Below are positions 1 through 10,260 of a DNA stretch of 64,000 nt, in pieces; position 1 is the first letter of the stretch, and every line of letters begins with the position of its first letter. Origin of the DNA: Rhodospirillales bacterium (lineage in GTDB: Bacteria; Pseudomonadota; Alphaproteobacteria; Rhodospirillales; Shumkoniaceae). Location: the NCBI GenBank assembly GCA_018432935.1, contig JAHDSF010000022.1, forward strand, positions 62,001-126,000, read 5' to 3'. The position numbers and the translations under genes are program-made. The notes beneath the pieces were generated by a model that made no database searches, was not told where the DNA came from, and worked only from the letters and a program-made list of their open reading frames with translations.

Positions 1-293
1 CGGAATGCCGGCAGGGCCAGAGCCACGATCGTGATCACATTGTTGCGCAGGAAGACCGCCTTGTTCGGCGCGATGACGAACCGCAGTCCGAAATCGGCGA
101 TGAACACCAGCCAGATGACCGTCCCGAACACGTCGAACAGCCGGGATCCTCCCCAAACCAGTTCCGCCAGTACGAGCGCCAGCCAGCCGAAGCTCAACAC
201 CATCATCGGCACCTCGATCCACCTTTCCAGCTGATCGAGAGTGGCCCAGCGTTCTGCGTCGTCCGCGTCGACGGATCTCGGTTCCGGAGCCAT
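1..293 (-). CDS. Ion transporter / voltage-gated-type cation channel, N-terminal part (runs off the left edge)
   Basis: An open frame of 97 codons reads leftwards from an ATG at 293 to the window edge, so only the N-terminus is present. The start has a strong GGAGG about five bases upstream. After a charged, cytoplasmic-looking N-terminus (MAPEPRSVDADDAERW) come two hydrophobic helices (about residues 30-45 and 55-75), then RFVIAPNKAVFLRNN and the beginning of a third helix. This order resembles the S1-S2-S3 start of small bacterial voltage-gated-type potassium channels and ion transporter domains (the FLRNN element followed by a hydrophobic stretch is typical of S2-S3). The pore and selectivity filter would lie outside the window, so ion specificity cannot be judged. 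Confidence 0.6.
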   Translation of the reverse strand, partial: MAPEPRSVDADDAERWATLDQLERWIEVPMMVLSFGWLALVLAELVWGGSRLFDVFGTVIWLVFIADFGLRFVIAPNKAVFLRNNVITIVALALPAF

Positions 294-499
294 TCGTCCC
301 TCCTTGGCCGCGCGTGACATGCTCTTCATATCGTGTCAGGCGCGATCGTCGCGGCCAAAGCTTGTCCTATCCGGTGCTCGGATTATGGGCGCCGCCGTCG
401 TTGCGGCGCTCTGGCGGCGGGGCTGAGATGTCTGTCCACCTGGGTCGACCGGCGCATCGCCCCAGAGTTTCGGCAGATGCGCCGGAGTCGCGGGCTTCC

Positions 500-1447
500 T
501 CACCCTCCCATGTCCTTCGGATGCGGGTCCCGCCCTCGCACACCCCGCGGGCGAGGGATTTCCGGCGGGATCAGGAATTCCCCCTCGGGGTCGTGCCGCC
601 GATAGTTTCGTTTCGCGGTCGCCTGGTCCCGTACCGCGTAGCAGTAAGCGCACCCGTGGGGGCAACTGTCGTAGGCGCCGATGTCGCGCGAGGCCCAGCA
701 GCCGCAGGCGTCGCGGTGCGGCTTGCGCGCCACCCGGAGGGGGCGCCCGGCGAGCCCGGACAGGCGCTCCGCGTCGATGCAGGCGGCGTCGCGGACGCCC
801 TCGACGAGAAGCTCGCGCTGGGCGCACAGCGACAGCGCCAGCCGCCGCTCCGCCGCGATGTCGCGCAGCTCGGCCAGCAGGGCCCGCTTCTCGTCCGCCT
901 CGGGATCGCGCCAGGCGAAGCCGTGGCGGCCGGCGGCCGAGTCGAGATTGCGACGGGTCTTGCGGTAGACCTGGGCGAACGACACCACGGCCTCGTCGAC
1001 AGCGCCCTCGAGCAGCGCGGCGATGCGAGAGAACGAAGCGACGATGGCGGCGGGAGGGGTGAGCGCGCTGGCCACGACGGGATCGAACCGCCACACCACG
1101 ACGCGCGGACCGAAGTCGCGGGCGATGCGCCGGATCTGTTCGGCCGCGGCCTCAACCGGGATGGTCGAGGCGTCGAGCTCGCGCGGGTAACCGGTGACGG
1201 TGAACTGGACGATGAACGGAGCGTCGCGCCCGGCCACCTCGGCCAGCACCGGCAAGAACGGCCCGGCGTTGCGGGTCCAGAAGACGAATCCGTCGACATC
1301 GCCGGGCGCCAGCGAGACGGTGCCGTGCCGGCCGCCGTAGGGATTGACGACGCGGCAGAACCCGGCGCGCAGCCGGTTGGCGAACCAGCGTCCGTAGAAG
1401 GCAGGAATGTCGGTCCGATAGCTTGCGGAAATGATCACGGACGGCAT
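500..1447 (-). CDS. DUF1848 family protein
   Basis: 315-residue protein starting MPSVIISASYRTDIPAFYG. The frame is open further upstream, but this start fits the family and has a GAGGACG element before it. Recognisable family features are the N-terminal ASYRTDIPA and NPYGGRHGTVSL segments, FVFWTRNAGPFL, and a C-terminal cysteine cluster (CGCW, then CPHGCAYCYA) resembling the cysteine arrangement of radical-SAM iron-sulfur enzymes. DUF1848 has no firmly established reaction; the cysteines suggest an iron-sulfur cluster, which is inference. It stands alone between a channel gene and dnaK, is transcribed divergently from dnaK, and has about 170 bp between the two starts. Confidence 0.85.
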   Translation of the reverse strand: MPSVIISASYRTDIPAFYGRWFANRLRAGFCRVVNPYGGRHGTVSLAPGDVDGFVFWTRNAGPFLPVLAEVAGRDAPFIVQFTVTGYPRELDASTIPVEAAAEQIRRIARDFGPRVVVWRFDPVVASALTPPAAIVASFSRIAALLEGAVDEAVVSFAQVYRKTRRNLDSAAGRHGFAWRDPEADEKRALLAELRDIAAERRLALSLCAQRELLVEGVRDAACIDAERLSGLAGRPLRVARKPHRDACGCWASRDIGAYDSCPHGCAYCYAVRDQATAKRNYRRHDPEGEFLIPPEIPRPRGVRGRDPHPKDMGG

Positions 1448-1493
1448 GCCCCGTCGTCCTCGCCAAAATAGACCAATGAAGGCAGCGCGCGGA

Positions 1494-1521
1494 GTTGCGC
1501 GTGCAAAACCACCGGCATATA
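1494..1521 (+). promoter_or_regulatory. Candidate dnaK promoter
   Basis: Upstream of dnaK a GTTGCG box (1494-1499) is followed after 16 bases by CATATA (1516-1521) inside the AT-rich stretch CATATATAAG. This resembles the alphaproteobacterial heat-shock (sigma-32) -10 region, where C(C/T)TAT-type boxes follow a CTTG-like -35. The dnaK start lies about 95 bp downstream. Assignment rests on position and similarity only. Confidence 0.35.
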
Positions 1522-1616
1522 TAAGCCGCGACCGGACGAACCCCCCCGGAAAACGTAGGTCGCCGCGGTGCCGTCGCGGGCTGCGGACAGTGCAGAAGCC
1601 ATAACGAGGATAAATC

Positions 1617-3566
<1,950 letters not shown>

Positions 3567-3573
3567 TGCCGCG

Positions 3574-3593
3574 CTCGCCGCGGGGGCGGCGCG
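3574..3593 (+). other. Short GC hairpin between dnaK and dnaJ
   Basis: CGCCGC (3576-3581) pairs with GCGGCG (3586-3591) around a GGGG loop, eight bases after the dnaK stop. There is no T tract, so it may trim or stabilise the mRNA, or attenuate read-through into dnaJ, rather than terminate fully. Confidence 0.3.
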
Positions 3594-3651
3594 ACCCGAC
3601 CGTGCCCCGCGGCGGCGGACGTGTTAGTTCGTGTCGGGAGTGAGTGCGGCG

Positions 3652-4812
3652 ATGGCCAAGGACGATTACTACCAGCGGCTGGGAGTGGCGCGCGACGCCT
3701 CGCCCGAGGAGATCAAGAAGGCCTACCGCACCCTGGCCATGAAGTTCCACCCGGACCGCAATCCGGGAAACAAGGACGCCGAGCAGAAGCTCAAGGAAAT
3801 CAACGAAGCGAACGACGTCCTCAAGGATCCCCAGAAACGGGCCGCCTACGACCGCTATGGCCACGCCGCATTCGAGGCCGGCGCCGGGGCGGGTGACGGC
3901 GCCGGATACGGCGGCTTCAGCGGGTTCGGCGGCGCCAGTGGCGGCTTCGCCGACATCTTCGACGAGATGTTCGGCGACTTCATCCACGGCGGCGGGCGGC
4001 GCGGTGGCGCCGAGGCGGCCCGCCGCGGAGCCGACCTCCGCTACAACATGGAAGTCTCGCTCGAAGAGGCGTTCCAGGGCGCCAAGTCGAGCATCCGCGT
4101 CTGGACCTCGGTCGAGTGCGACGACTGCCACGGCAGCGGTGCCGCGGGCGGTGCCGCACCGGCCACCTGTCCCACCTGCCACGGCCACGGCCGGGTCCGC
4201 TCGCAGTCGGGGTTCTTCACCGTCGAGCGCACCTGTCCGACCTGCCAGGGCGCCGGCCAGGTGATCAAGGATCCCTGCCGTTCGTGCGGCGGTTCGGGTC
4301 GGGTCAAGCGCGAGAAGACGCTGGCGGTCAACATTCCGGCCGGGGTCGAGGACGGCACCCGGATCCGGCTTGCCGGCGAGGGCGAGGCCGGGTTGCGCGG
4401 CGGCCCGCCCGGCGATCTCTACATCTTCCTGTCGATCCAGCCGCACCGCATTTTCCAGCGCGACGGCGCCAACATCTTCTGCCGGGTGCCGATCCCGATG
4501 TGCACGGCGGCGCTGGGCGGAACCATCGAAGTGCCGACCATCGACGGCAGCCGCGCCCGCATCAACGTGCCCAACGGCACCCAGTCGGGGCACCAGTTCC
4601 GGCTCAAGGGCAAGGGCATGACGGTGCTGCGCAGCAATGCCCGCGGCGACATGTTCGTGCAAGTCAACGTCGAGACCCCGGTCAACCTCACCAAGCGCCA
4701 GGAGGAGCTGCTGCGCGAGTTCCAGAGCGAGTGCTCCGACGACAAGCAAAGCCCCGAGGCCGCCGGCTTCTTCGCCCGCGTCAAGGAGCTGTGGGAAGAC
4801 CTCAAGGAGTGA
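3652..4812 (+). CDS. dnaJ: Chaperone protein DnaJ (Hsp40)
   Basis: 386 residues from the ATG of [11 protein letters not shown]; a GTG seven codons earlier is possible but the chosen start matches the family N-terminus and has GGGAG upstream. The J domain (residues 1-70) carries the HPD motif in MKFHPDRN. A Gly/Phe-rich linker follows. The zinc-binding region has four CxxCxGxG repeats ([32 protein letters not shown]), then the C-terminal peptide-binding domain. It delivers substrates to DnaK and stimulates its ATPase. It lies directly behind dnaK in the same direction, the usual arrangement. Confidence 0.99.
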   Translation: MAKDDYYQRLGVARDASPEEIKKAYRTLAMKFHPDRNPGNKDAEQKLKEINEANDVLKDPQKRAAYDRYGHAAFEAGAGAGDGAGYGGFSGFGGASGGFADIFDEMFGDFIHGGGRRGGAEAARRGADLRYNMEVSLEEAFQGAKSSIRVWTSVECDDCHGSGAAGGAAPATCPTCHGHGRVRSQSGFFTVERTCPTCQGAGQVIKDPCRSCGGSGRVKREKTLAVNIPAGVEDGTRIRLAGEGEAGLRGGPPGDLYIFLSIQPHRIFQRDGANIFCRVPIPMCTAALGGTIEVPTIDGSRARINVPNGTQSGHQFRLKGKGMTVLRSNARGDMFVQVNVETPVNLTKRQEELLREFQSECSDDKQSPEAAGFFARVKELWEDLKE

Positions 4813-4830
4813 GGTTCGCGAACTGGGCCA

Positions 4831-4846
4831 TGGGCCTCGAGGCCCA
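4831..4846 (+). other. Palindrome between dnaJ and dapB
   Basis: TGGGCCTCGAGGCCCA is a perfect 16-base palindrome starting 18 bases after the dnaJ stop and could fold as a six-pair hairpin. It lacks a T run. It may be a terminator-like element between the chaperone genes and dapB. Confidence 0.3.
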
Positions 4847-4931
4847 CGATGAGGACCCGGGACGCCAGAGGGCTTGAAGGCTCGCCACCTCCGACCCTAT
4901 AACCCCGCGGTGGGCCGCGCGGGAGACGGAC

Positions 4932-5732
4932 ATGAAGATCGGCATCATCGGCTGCGGCGGGCGCCTGGGGCGCATGCTGGTGGCGGAGATCCTCGCCACC
5001 GACGGGTGTGACCTGGCCGGCGGGATCGAGCAGGAAGGGTCGCCGGAGATCGGCCGCGATCTGGGTGCGCTGGTCGGGCGGGACCCGGTCGGCGTCATCG
5101 TCGGCAGCGACACCGCCGCCTTGGTGGCCGGCTCCGATGCCGTGCTCGACTTCACCACGCCGGCCACCGCACTCGTCGTCGCGCCGCTGGCGGCCGCGGC
5201 GGGAGTCCCCCTGGTGTGCGGTACCACCGGGCTGGAGCCGCGCCATATCGAAACCCTGCGCCGGGCGGCCGAGAGCATCCCGGTGGTGCAATCCTCCAAC
5301 ATGAGCATCGGCATCAACCTTCTGCTCGGACTCGCCAAGCAGGTCGCCGCCGTGCTTGGCCCCGACTACGACATCGAGATCGTCGAGATGCACCATCGCC
5401 ACAAGGTCGATGCCCCTTCGGGCACGGCGCTGGCGATCGGACGGGCTGCAGCGGAGGGACGCGGAATCGATCTCGAGAGCGCCTCGCAGCGGGTGCGCGA
5501 CGGCCACACGGGGCCGCGGCGCCGCGGCGATATCGGCTTTGCCGCCCTGCGCGGCGGCGACGTCGTCGGCGACCACGCGCTGATGTTCGCCGCCGACGGC
5601 GAACGCATCGAGCTTGCCCACAAGGCATCGTCGCGCGCCATCTACGCCCGCGGCGCGGTGCGGGCCGCCTTGTGGGCGCAGGGCAAGCCTCCGGGTCTCT
5701 ACAGTATGCGCGACGTGCTCGGCTTCTCCTGA
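4932..5732 (+). CDS. dapB: 4-hydroxy-tetrahydrodipicolinate reductase
   Basis: 266 residues. Catalyses NAD(P)H reduction of hydroxy-tetrahydrodipicolinate in lysine and diaminopimelate synthesis. The N-terminal Rossmann motif is GIIGCGGRLGRM. GTTG (residues 96-99), the catalytic HHRHKVDAPSGTA segment (His-His and Lys) and the tetramerisation/C-terminal part ending LYSMRDVLGF are all present. Length is normal. It has a GGGAGACGG ribosome site. Its 3' end overlaps the 3' end of the opposing ada-like gene by 34 bp. Confidence 0.97.
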   Translation: MKIGIIGCGGRLGRMLVAEILATDGCDLAGGIEQEGSPEIGRDLGALVGRDPVGVIVGSDTAALVAGSDAVLDFTTPATALVVAPLAAAAGVPLVCGTTGLEPRHIETLRRAAESIPVVQSSNMSIGINLLLGLAKQVAAVLGPDYDIEIVEMHHRHKVDAPSGTALAIGRAAAEGRGIDLESASQRVRDGHTGPRRRGDIGFAALRGGDVVGDHALMFAADGERIELAHKASSRAIYARGAVRAALWAQGKPPGLYSMRDVLGFS

Positions 5733-6619
5733 ACGGGGCCGGCCGGCCGGCGGGAATTCTCGCCCAGCACCATCGCCGCCTCCCAGCCGATGATCGCCGC
5801 CCGCCGCGCCGCGCCTGCTTGGTAGCGGGCGAAAACGCTGGCCTGGCGCAACGCCGGAACCACCGAATGGCACGGAATTAGAAAGGCGACGGGATTGGCA
5901 TTCAGAGCGTTGCCGATCGCCCGCGCGGCGGAGGGACAACCGATCGCCTCGCCGACTTGGCCGTAGGTGGCGAGCCGCCCCAGCGGCAGGCGCAGGATCG
6001 CCTCCCACACCTTGATCTGGAAGTTGGTCCCGGTGAGATGGACTCGGAGCGGCCTCTCGCCCTCTTCGCGGGGTCCAAATGTGCGACGCGCCAACGCCCC
6101 GGTCTCCTCGGGAGCCGCCGTCAGGCGCGCCGCCGGCCAGCGCCGCGCCACCTCGGCAACCGCCTCCTCCTCGCTGCGTCCGTCGAGGAAGCTTAGCCGG
6201 CAGATGCCGCGTTCGGTGGTGGCGATGAGGACGGCCCCGAACGGGCTGTCGTGGATGCCGTAGCGGATCGTCATGCCGTCGCCCCGGGCCTTGACCTGTC
6301 CCGGAGTCGCCGCCTCGAAGGTGACGAACAGGTCGTGCAGCCGGCCGGGCCCCGAAAGCCCGGTCTCGAGCGCCGTCTCCAGCACCGATGCCGAGCCTTC
6401 GAGCATTTCGCGGGCGTGGTTCATGGTCAGGAACCCGAGGAACCGCTTCGGGCTGACCCCGGCCCAACGGGTGAAGGTGCGTTGGAAGTGGTACGGGCTG
6501 AGATGGGCCGCGTCGGCGATTTCCTCCAGCGTCGGCTGCTGCAGCCGGTGCTGGACGATGTACCGGATTGCGCGCTCCACCCGGCCATAGTCGAGGCTCA
6601 GGGTTTCGAGATCGTCCAT
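5699..6619 (-). CDS. Ada-like protein: AraC-type HTH fused to O6-methylguanine-DNA methyltransferase
   Basis: 306 residues from ATG 6619. Residues about 15-110 form an AraC/XylS helix-turn-helix (IADAAHLSPYHFQRTFTRW); residues about 118-290 form the methyltransferase with acceptor Cys250 in the LIPCHS motif. It should repair O6-alkylguanine by irreversible transfer to this cysteine and may bind DNA. The four-cysteine N-terminal Ada domain that repairs phosphotriesters and triggers the adaptive response in E. coli is absent. The usual PCHR is PCHS here. The start is fixed by the upstream DUF1127 gene, whose TGA lies four bases before this ATG. Confidence 0.92.
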   Translation of the reverse strand: MDDLETLSLDYGRVERAIRYIVQHRLQQPTLEEIADAAHLSPYHFQRTFTRWAGVSPKRFLGFLTMNHAREMLEGSASVLETALETGLSGPGRLHDLFVTFEAATPGQVKARGDGMTIRYGIHDSPFGAVLIATTERGICRLSFLDGRSEEEAVAEVARRWPAARLTAAPEETGALARRTFGPREEGERPLRVHLTGTNFQIKVWEAILRLPLGRLATYGQVGEAIGCPSAARAIGNALNANPVAFLIPCHSVVPALRQASVFARYQAGAARRAAIIGWEAAMVLGENSRRPAGPVQEKPSTSRIL

Positions 6620-6623
6620 GACC

Positions 6624-6773
6624 TCATCGTCTCCAGAACGGTTTGCCGGATTCGGTCCAGACATCCATTTGCGTCAGGCCGATGTCGCGGATCAGGCGGG
6701 CGTCCATCCGGGCCAGCTCGCGCCGCCACCGCACCCGGCGCACCCAGGTCTCAATGAAATCGGGGTATCGCAT
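6624..6773 (-). CDS. DUF1127 small basic protein
   Basis: 49 residues (MRYPDFIETWVRRVRW ... DIGLTQMDVW ...), too short for most gene callers. The helical, Arg-rich WRRELARMDARLIRDIGLT segment is the hallmark of DUF1127 (YjiS-like) proteins, where the DIGL motif is near invariant. Some DUF1127 members in other alphaproteobacteria affect RNA turnover and phosphate metabolism; no function can be assigned here. It has an excellent GGGAGGAG ribosome site. The stop is followed after four bases by the ATG of the Ada-like gene, so the two are almost certainly cotranscribed and translationally coupled. Confidence 0.85.
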   Translation of the reverse strand: MRYPDFIETWVRRVRWRRELARMDARLIRDIGLTQMDVWTESGKPFWRR

Positions 6774-6873
6774 GCGGCTTTCTCCTCCCATCCTGGTCGG
6801 GAATCTAGAGGGAGGTTTCGGCGCGGCCCACCCGATTCTTGCTGACTTGTCGGTTGCCGGCTAGGCTGCGGCC

Positions 6874-7506
6874 ATGAGCCCGCAAGCCGTCCACGACCTG
6901 TACGCTCGTCTCGCCGCCGCCACCCCGGAGCCGCGGACCGAGCTCGAGTTCCTCAATCCCTTCACCCTGCTGGTGGCGGTGGTGCTATCGGCGCAATCGA
7001 CCGATGCCGGCGTCAACAAGGCGACCGCGTCCCTGTTCAAGGTGGCGGACACGCCGGCGAAGATGCTCGCTCTGGGGGAAGAGAGGCTTCGCGAATTCGT
7101 GAAGACGATCGGCCTCTACAACACCAAGGCCAAGAACATCATCGCGCTGAGCCGGATCCTGGCCGAGGAGCACGGCGGTGAGGTCCCGCCCGACCGCGAG
7201 GCCCTGGAGCGCCTGCCAGGGGTTGGCCGCAAGACAGCCAGCGTCGTTCTCAACGTCGCCTTCGGCGTGCCAGCGATCCCCGTCGACACCCACATCTTCC
7301 GGGTCGCCAACCGTACCGGGCTGGCGCCGGGCAAGACGCCGCTCGAGGTGGAACAGCTGCTGGAGGCGATCACGCCGGCGGAGCGGAAGATGCACGCCCA
7401 TCACTGGCTGATCCTGCACGGCCGCTACGTCTGCAAAGCCCGGCGCCCCGACTGCGCGGCGTGCGTCATCCGCGGCGTCTGCGAGTACGACGCCAAGACG
7501 GCGTAG
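6874..7506 (+). CDS. nth: Endonuclease III (DNA glycosylase/AP lyase)
   Basis: 210 residues, standard length. Removes oxidised pyrimidines and nicks the abasic site. The helix-hairpin-helix is LPGVGRKTASVV (catalytic Lys within it), the catalytic Asp is in VDTHIFRVANR, and the C-terminal [4Fe-4S] loop has the C-x6-C-x2-C-x5-C spacing (CKARRPDCAACVIRGVC). Together with the Ada-like gene just upstream on the other strand it makes a small DNA-damage neighbourhood, though the two are not in one operon. Confidence 0.98.
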   Translation: MSPQAVHDLYARLAAATPEPRTELEFLNPFTLLVAVVLSAQSTDAGVNKATASLFKVADTPAKMLALGEERLREFVKTIGLYNTKAKNIIALSRILAEEHGGEVPPDREALERLPGVGRKTASVVLNVAFGVPAIPVDTHIFRVANRTGLAPGKTPLEVEQLLEAITPAERKMHAHHWLILHGRYVCKARRPDCAACVIRGVCEYDAKTA

Positions 7507-7531
7507 CGCCGCAGGCGGGGGCCTGCGGCGC
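7506..7531 (+). terminator. Perfect 11-bp hairpin between convergent nth and nhaA
   Basis: GCGCCGCAGGC and GCCTGCGGCGC pair perfectly around a GGGG loop, beginning on the last base of the nth stop codon. nhaA ends 24 bp further on the opposite strand, so the hairpin sits where a bidirectional terminator is expected. No long T tract follows. Confidence 0.6.
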
Positions 7532-7554
7532 CAGGCAAATGGCCGCCAGTCCTG

Positions 7555-8895
7555 CTAGTCGCGCGATGCCGCGCGGACCGCGTGCTCCATCCGGGGCTGC
7601 GGCTCCAACCGGCCGCGCGGCATGGCGCCGTGCGGTTGCGGCTGGGCGCGCGCCGCCCGACCGACCACGCGGGGCTGACGCCGCTCGGCGGGGGCGGCGA
7701 AGCGGAGCAGGGCATAGCCGGCGATTCCGGACAGGATCGAGCCCGACAGCACGCCGATCCTGAGCGCTCCGGCGTAGGCGGGGTCGACGAACGCCAAGGT
7801 GCCGATAAACAGGCTCATGGTGAAGCCGATGCCGCCGAGGATGGCGACCCCGTGCAGCTGCGCCAGGGTGGTGCCCGGAGGCAGCGAGCAGATGCCGAGC
7901 CGGGTCGAAACCCAGGCGGCGCCGAAGATGCCGATCTGCTTGCCGAAGAACAGGCCGAGCGCGATGCCCAGCGGAACCGGCTCCAGAAGCGAAGACAGGG
8001 TCAGACCGGCCAGCGACAGGCCCGCATTGGCGAAGGCGAACAGCGGCATGATGCCGAACGCGACCCAGGGTCCGAGCCTGGTCTCGAGATGGTGGAGGAG
8101 CGGCGCCTGGCCGGCTTCCGATTCCCGCATCGGGATGGTCATCGCCATCGCCACGCCGGCGATCGTCGCATGGACCCCCGACTTGAGTACGCACACCCAC
8201 ATCACCACGCCTACCACCAAGTACGGCAGGAACCGGGTCACGCCCAGGCGGTTGAGACCGATCAATGCGCCCAGCGCGAGCAGCGCCAGCGCGCCGGCGC
8301 CAAGCGACAGGCCGTCGGTATAGAAGAAGGCGATGATGATGATCGCGCCGAGGTCGTCGAGGACCGCCAGGGCGAGCAGGAAGACCTTGAGCGAGGTCGG
8401 AACCCGGCTCCCCAGCAGGGCCAGCGCGCCGACCGCGAAGGCGATGTCGGTGGCGGAGGGAATCGCCCAGCCGCGCATCGTCTCCGGATTGCCCCAGTTC
8501 AGGCTAAGGTAGATGAGGGCGGGAACGATCATGCCGCCAAGCGCGGCGATCCCCGGCAACGCTGCGCGCTTCCAGGACGAGAGGCGTCCCTCGACCAGCT
8601 CGCGCTTGATCTCCAATCCGACCTGGAAGAAGAAAATCGCCATCAGGCCGTCGTTGATCCACAGAAGCAACGGCTTGTTGAGGACAAACGAACCGATTTT
8701 CAGCGCGACCGGAGTGCCGAGCAGGGCCTCGTAACTCCAGGACAGCGGCGAGTTGACCAGCACGATGGCGGCGATTGCCGCCACCATCAGCGTCACGCCT
8801 CCCGCCACCTCGCTCTTGAAGAAGGATTCGCGGGCGCTGCGCCGGGGGCCTCCGCCAATTGTTTGGTTATGTTCTACTGCCGGCCCGTTCCGCAT
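7555..8895 (-). CDS. nhaA: Na+/H+ antiporter NhaA
   Basis: 446 residues from ATG 8895 (MRNGPAVEHNQ); an upstream in-frame start would add 17 unconserved residues. Inner-membrane electrogenic antiporter exporting sodium for protons. It has the usual twelve hydrophobic segments and the paired transport aspartates in VLDDLGAIIIIAFFYT. Conserved VGLEIKRELVEG and IPSATDIAFAVG segments are intact. A C-terminal Pro/Gln/Arg-rich tail of about 50 residues is longer than in E. coli. It ends next to the nth hairpin; the DUF465-like gene lies just upstream in the same direction with 22 bp between them. Confidence 0.96.
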   Translation of the reverse strand: MRNGPAVEHNQTIGGGPRRSARESFFKSEVAGGVTLMVAAIAAIVLVNSPLSWSYEALLGTPVALKIGSFVLNKPLLLWINDGLMAIFFFQVGLEIKRELVEGRLSSWKRAALPGIAALGGMIVPALIYLSLNWGNPETMRGWAIPSATDIAFAVGALALLGSRVPTSLKVFLLALAVLDDLGAIIIIAFFYTDGLSLGAGALALLALGALIGLNRLGVTRFLPYLVVGVVMWVCVLKSGVHATIAGVAMAMTIPMRESEAGQAPLLHHLETRLGPWVAFGIMPLFAFANAGLSLAGLTLSSLLEPVPLGIALGLFFGKQIGIFGAAWVSTRLGICSLPPGTTLAQLHGVAILGGIGFTMSLFIGTLAFVDPAYAGALRIGVLSGSILSGIAGYALLRFAAPAERRQPRVVGRAARAQPQPHGAMPRGRLEPQPRMEHAVRAASRD

Positions 8896-8917
8896 CACCC
8901 TACCCCACTCGACTGTT

Positions 8918-9223
8918 TCACCCGGCGGCCGTTCTCGCCCCCGCACCCTTGCCCGGCTCGGCGCCGAGGGGAGGGCCGTTGGCCATGCATCCGCGTCCGG
9001 CGGAGCCGGTGTCCATGGCGCGCTCGATGGCGGCGATCGCGTTGATCACGTAGGCGCGGAGGCGCCGGAGACGTTCGATGGTGAGCTGGTCCTTCTTGGG
9101 ACGGCTTGCCGCCCGCTCGTATTGCTGCTCGAGGATCTCCCTTGCCGCCACCAGCGAGCGGTGTCGGAAAACGAGGTCGTCCCTCTCCTTCCTGGAAGCT
9201 GCCCGGTCAGTCCTTGCGACCAT
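8918..9223 (-). CDS. Small helical protein resembling YdcH/DUF465
   Basis: 101 residues with a GGAGGAGGG ribosome site at the right distance, which supports it as a real gene. Residues 15-70 are a charged amphipathic helix pair (RHRSLVAAREILEQQY, then RPKKDQLTIERLRRLR) resembling the helical hairpin of DUF465/YdcH proteins; the last 30 residues are low complexity. Function is unknown. It lies 22 bp upstream of nhaA in the same direction and is divergent from the LysR-type gene, so that regulator may control it together with nhaA. Confidence 0.6.
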   Translation of the reverse strand: MVARTDRAASRKERDDLVFRHRSLVAAREILEQQYERAASRPKKDQLTIERLRRLRAYVINAIAAIERAMDTGSAGRGCMANGPPLGAEPGKGAGARTAAG

Positions 9224-9277
9224 GTGTGAGCCCTCCTCCAGTCCGGTTCATCCGAACCCAATGTGGAACACAGGGCT

Positions 9278-9301
9278 TGATAGCTCCAATCGCATCTATC
9301 A
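9278..9301 (+). promoter_or_regulatory. Candidate LysR-type operator between divergent genes
   Basis: TGATAG and CTATCA form an inverted repeat with 12 bases between the arms, in the 116-bp gap between the DUF465-like gene and the LysR-type gene. Its ATAG/CTAT half-sites are like those in OxyR-type sites, but the spacing is not the canonical seven bases. Position suggests autoregulation and control of the divergent gene. Confidence 0.4.
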
Positions 9302-9339
9302 TAGTCTTTGTTCGTTATTTCCTATCAGGAGCCTCGCCC

Positions 9340-10260
9340 ATGCCGTCAATCAAGCGTCTCCGGTATCTCGTGGCGATTGCGGACACGCTGCACTTCCGCC
9401 GGGCGGCTTCGATCTGCAACGTCAGCCAGCCTACCCTCAGCGGACAGCTCCACGAGCTGGAGGAACGCCTCGGCGTGCAGCTCGTCGAGCGCAGCCGCTC
9501 CCGAGTCGTGCTGACTCCGATCGGCCGCGAGATCGCCACCCGCGCCCGCAAGGTCATCGCCGACGTCAACGACATCGTCGAACTCGCCAAGTACGGCGGC
9601 GCCCCGTTCGGCGGAATCATCCGCCTGGGCGTGCTGTCGAGCGTCGGACCCTATCTGCTGCCCCACCTGCTTCCCGACCTCCACGGTGCCTACCCCTACC
9701 TGAAGCTCTATGTGCGCGAGCGGGGAAGCCGGCTCCTCCTCGAGGGTCTCGATGAGGGGGCGCTGGACGCGCTGCTGATCCCGCTGCCGGTGAGCGGAAC
9801 CGATCTCACCAGCGTCGGGCTCTACCGCGAGCCGTTCGGCGTCGTCCTGCCGCACGATCATCCGCTGGCCCAGAAGTCGGCGATCGAACGCCAGGATCTC
9901 GCGGGGGAGACCGTCCTGGTGCTCGAGGCCGGTCACCGCATGGACGACCAGGTGCGCGAGCTGTGCGCCCAGCACGACGCCCGGATCTCGAGCGACTTCG
10001 AGGGGACCAGCCTCGACACCTTGCGTCTGATGATCGGGATGGGCATGGGCATCGCGTTCCTGCCCGCCCTCTACATCCGCTCGGAAACACCCAAGGACGC
10101 CAACGTCGTGGCGCGCCAGTTGAGGACGCGGCCGCCGAGCCGGGTGATCGGCCTTGTATGGCGGCGCCAGTCGGCCCGCTCTGCCGAGTTCGCGGTGCTT
10201 GCCGATCTCTTCCAGCGGACCCTGGGCGAGAAGGTTCCCGAGGTCACTCCGCTGCGCTGA
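9340..10260 (+). CDS. LysR-type transcriptional regulator, OxyR-like
   Basis: 306 residues from ATG 9340 (MPSIKRLRYLVAIADTLHF), with AGGAG upstream; earlier in-frame starts are unconserved. The winged HTH covers residues 1-60 (ASICNVSQPTLSGQLHELEERLG) and the effector domain the rest. The effector part aligns by eye with E. coli OxyR around LEDGHCLRDQ...C, where this protein reads LEAGHRMDDQVRELC: the position of the peroxide-reactive Cys199 is Arg200, while the Cys208 equivalent is kept (Cys209). It is therefore unlikely to sense peroxide by the OxyR disulfide. It is divergent from the DUF465-like/nhaA genes. Its 3' end overlaps the opposing usp gene by 17 bp. Confidence 0.9.
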   Translation: MPSIKRLRYLVAIADTLHFRRAASICNVSQPTLSGQLHELEERLGVQLVERSRSRVVLTPIGREIATRARKVIADVNDIVELAKYGGAPFGGIIRLGVLSSVGPYLLPHLLPDLHGAYPYLKLYVRERGSRLLLEGLDEGALDALLIPLPVSGTDLTSVGLYREPFGVVLPHDHPLAQKSAIERQDLAGETVLVLEAGHRMDDQVRELCAQHDARISSDFEGTSLDTLRLMIGMGMGIAFLPALYIRSETPKDANVVARQLRTRPPSRVIGLVWRRQSARSAEFAVLADLFQRTLGEKVPEVTPLR

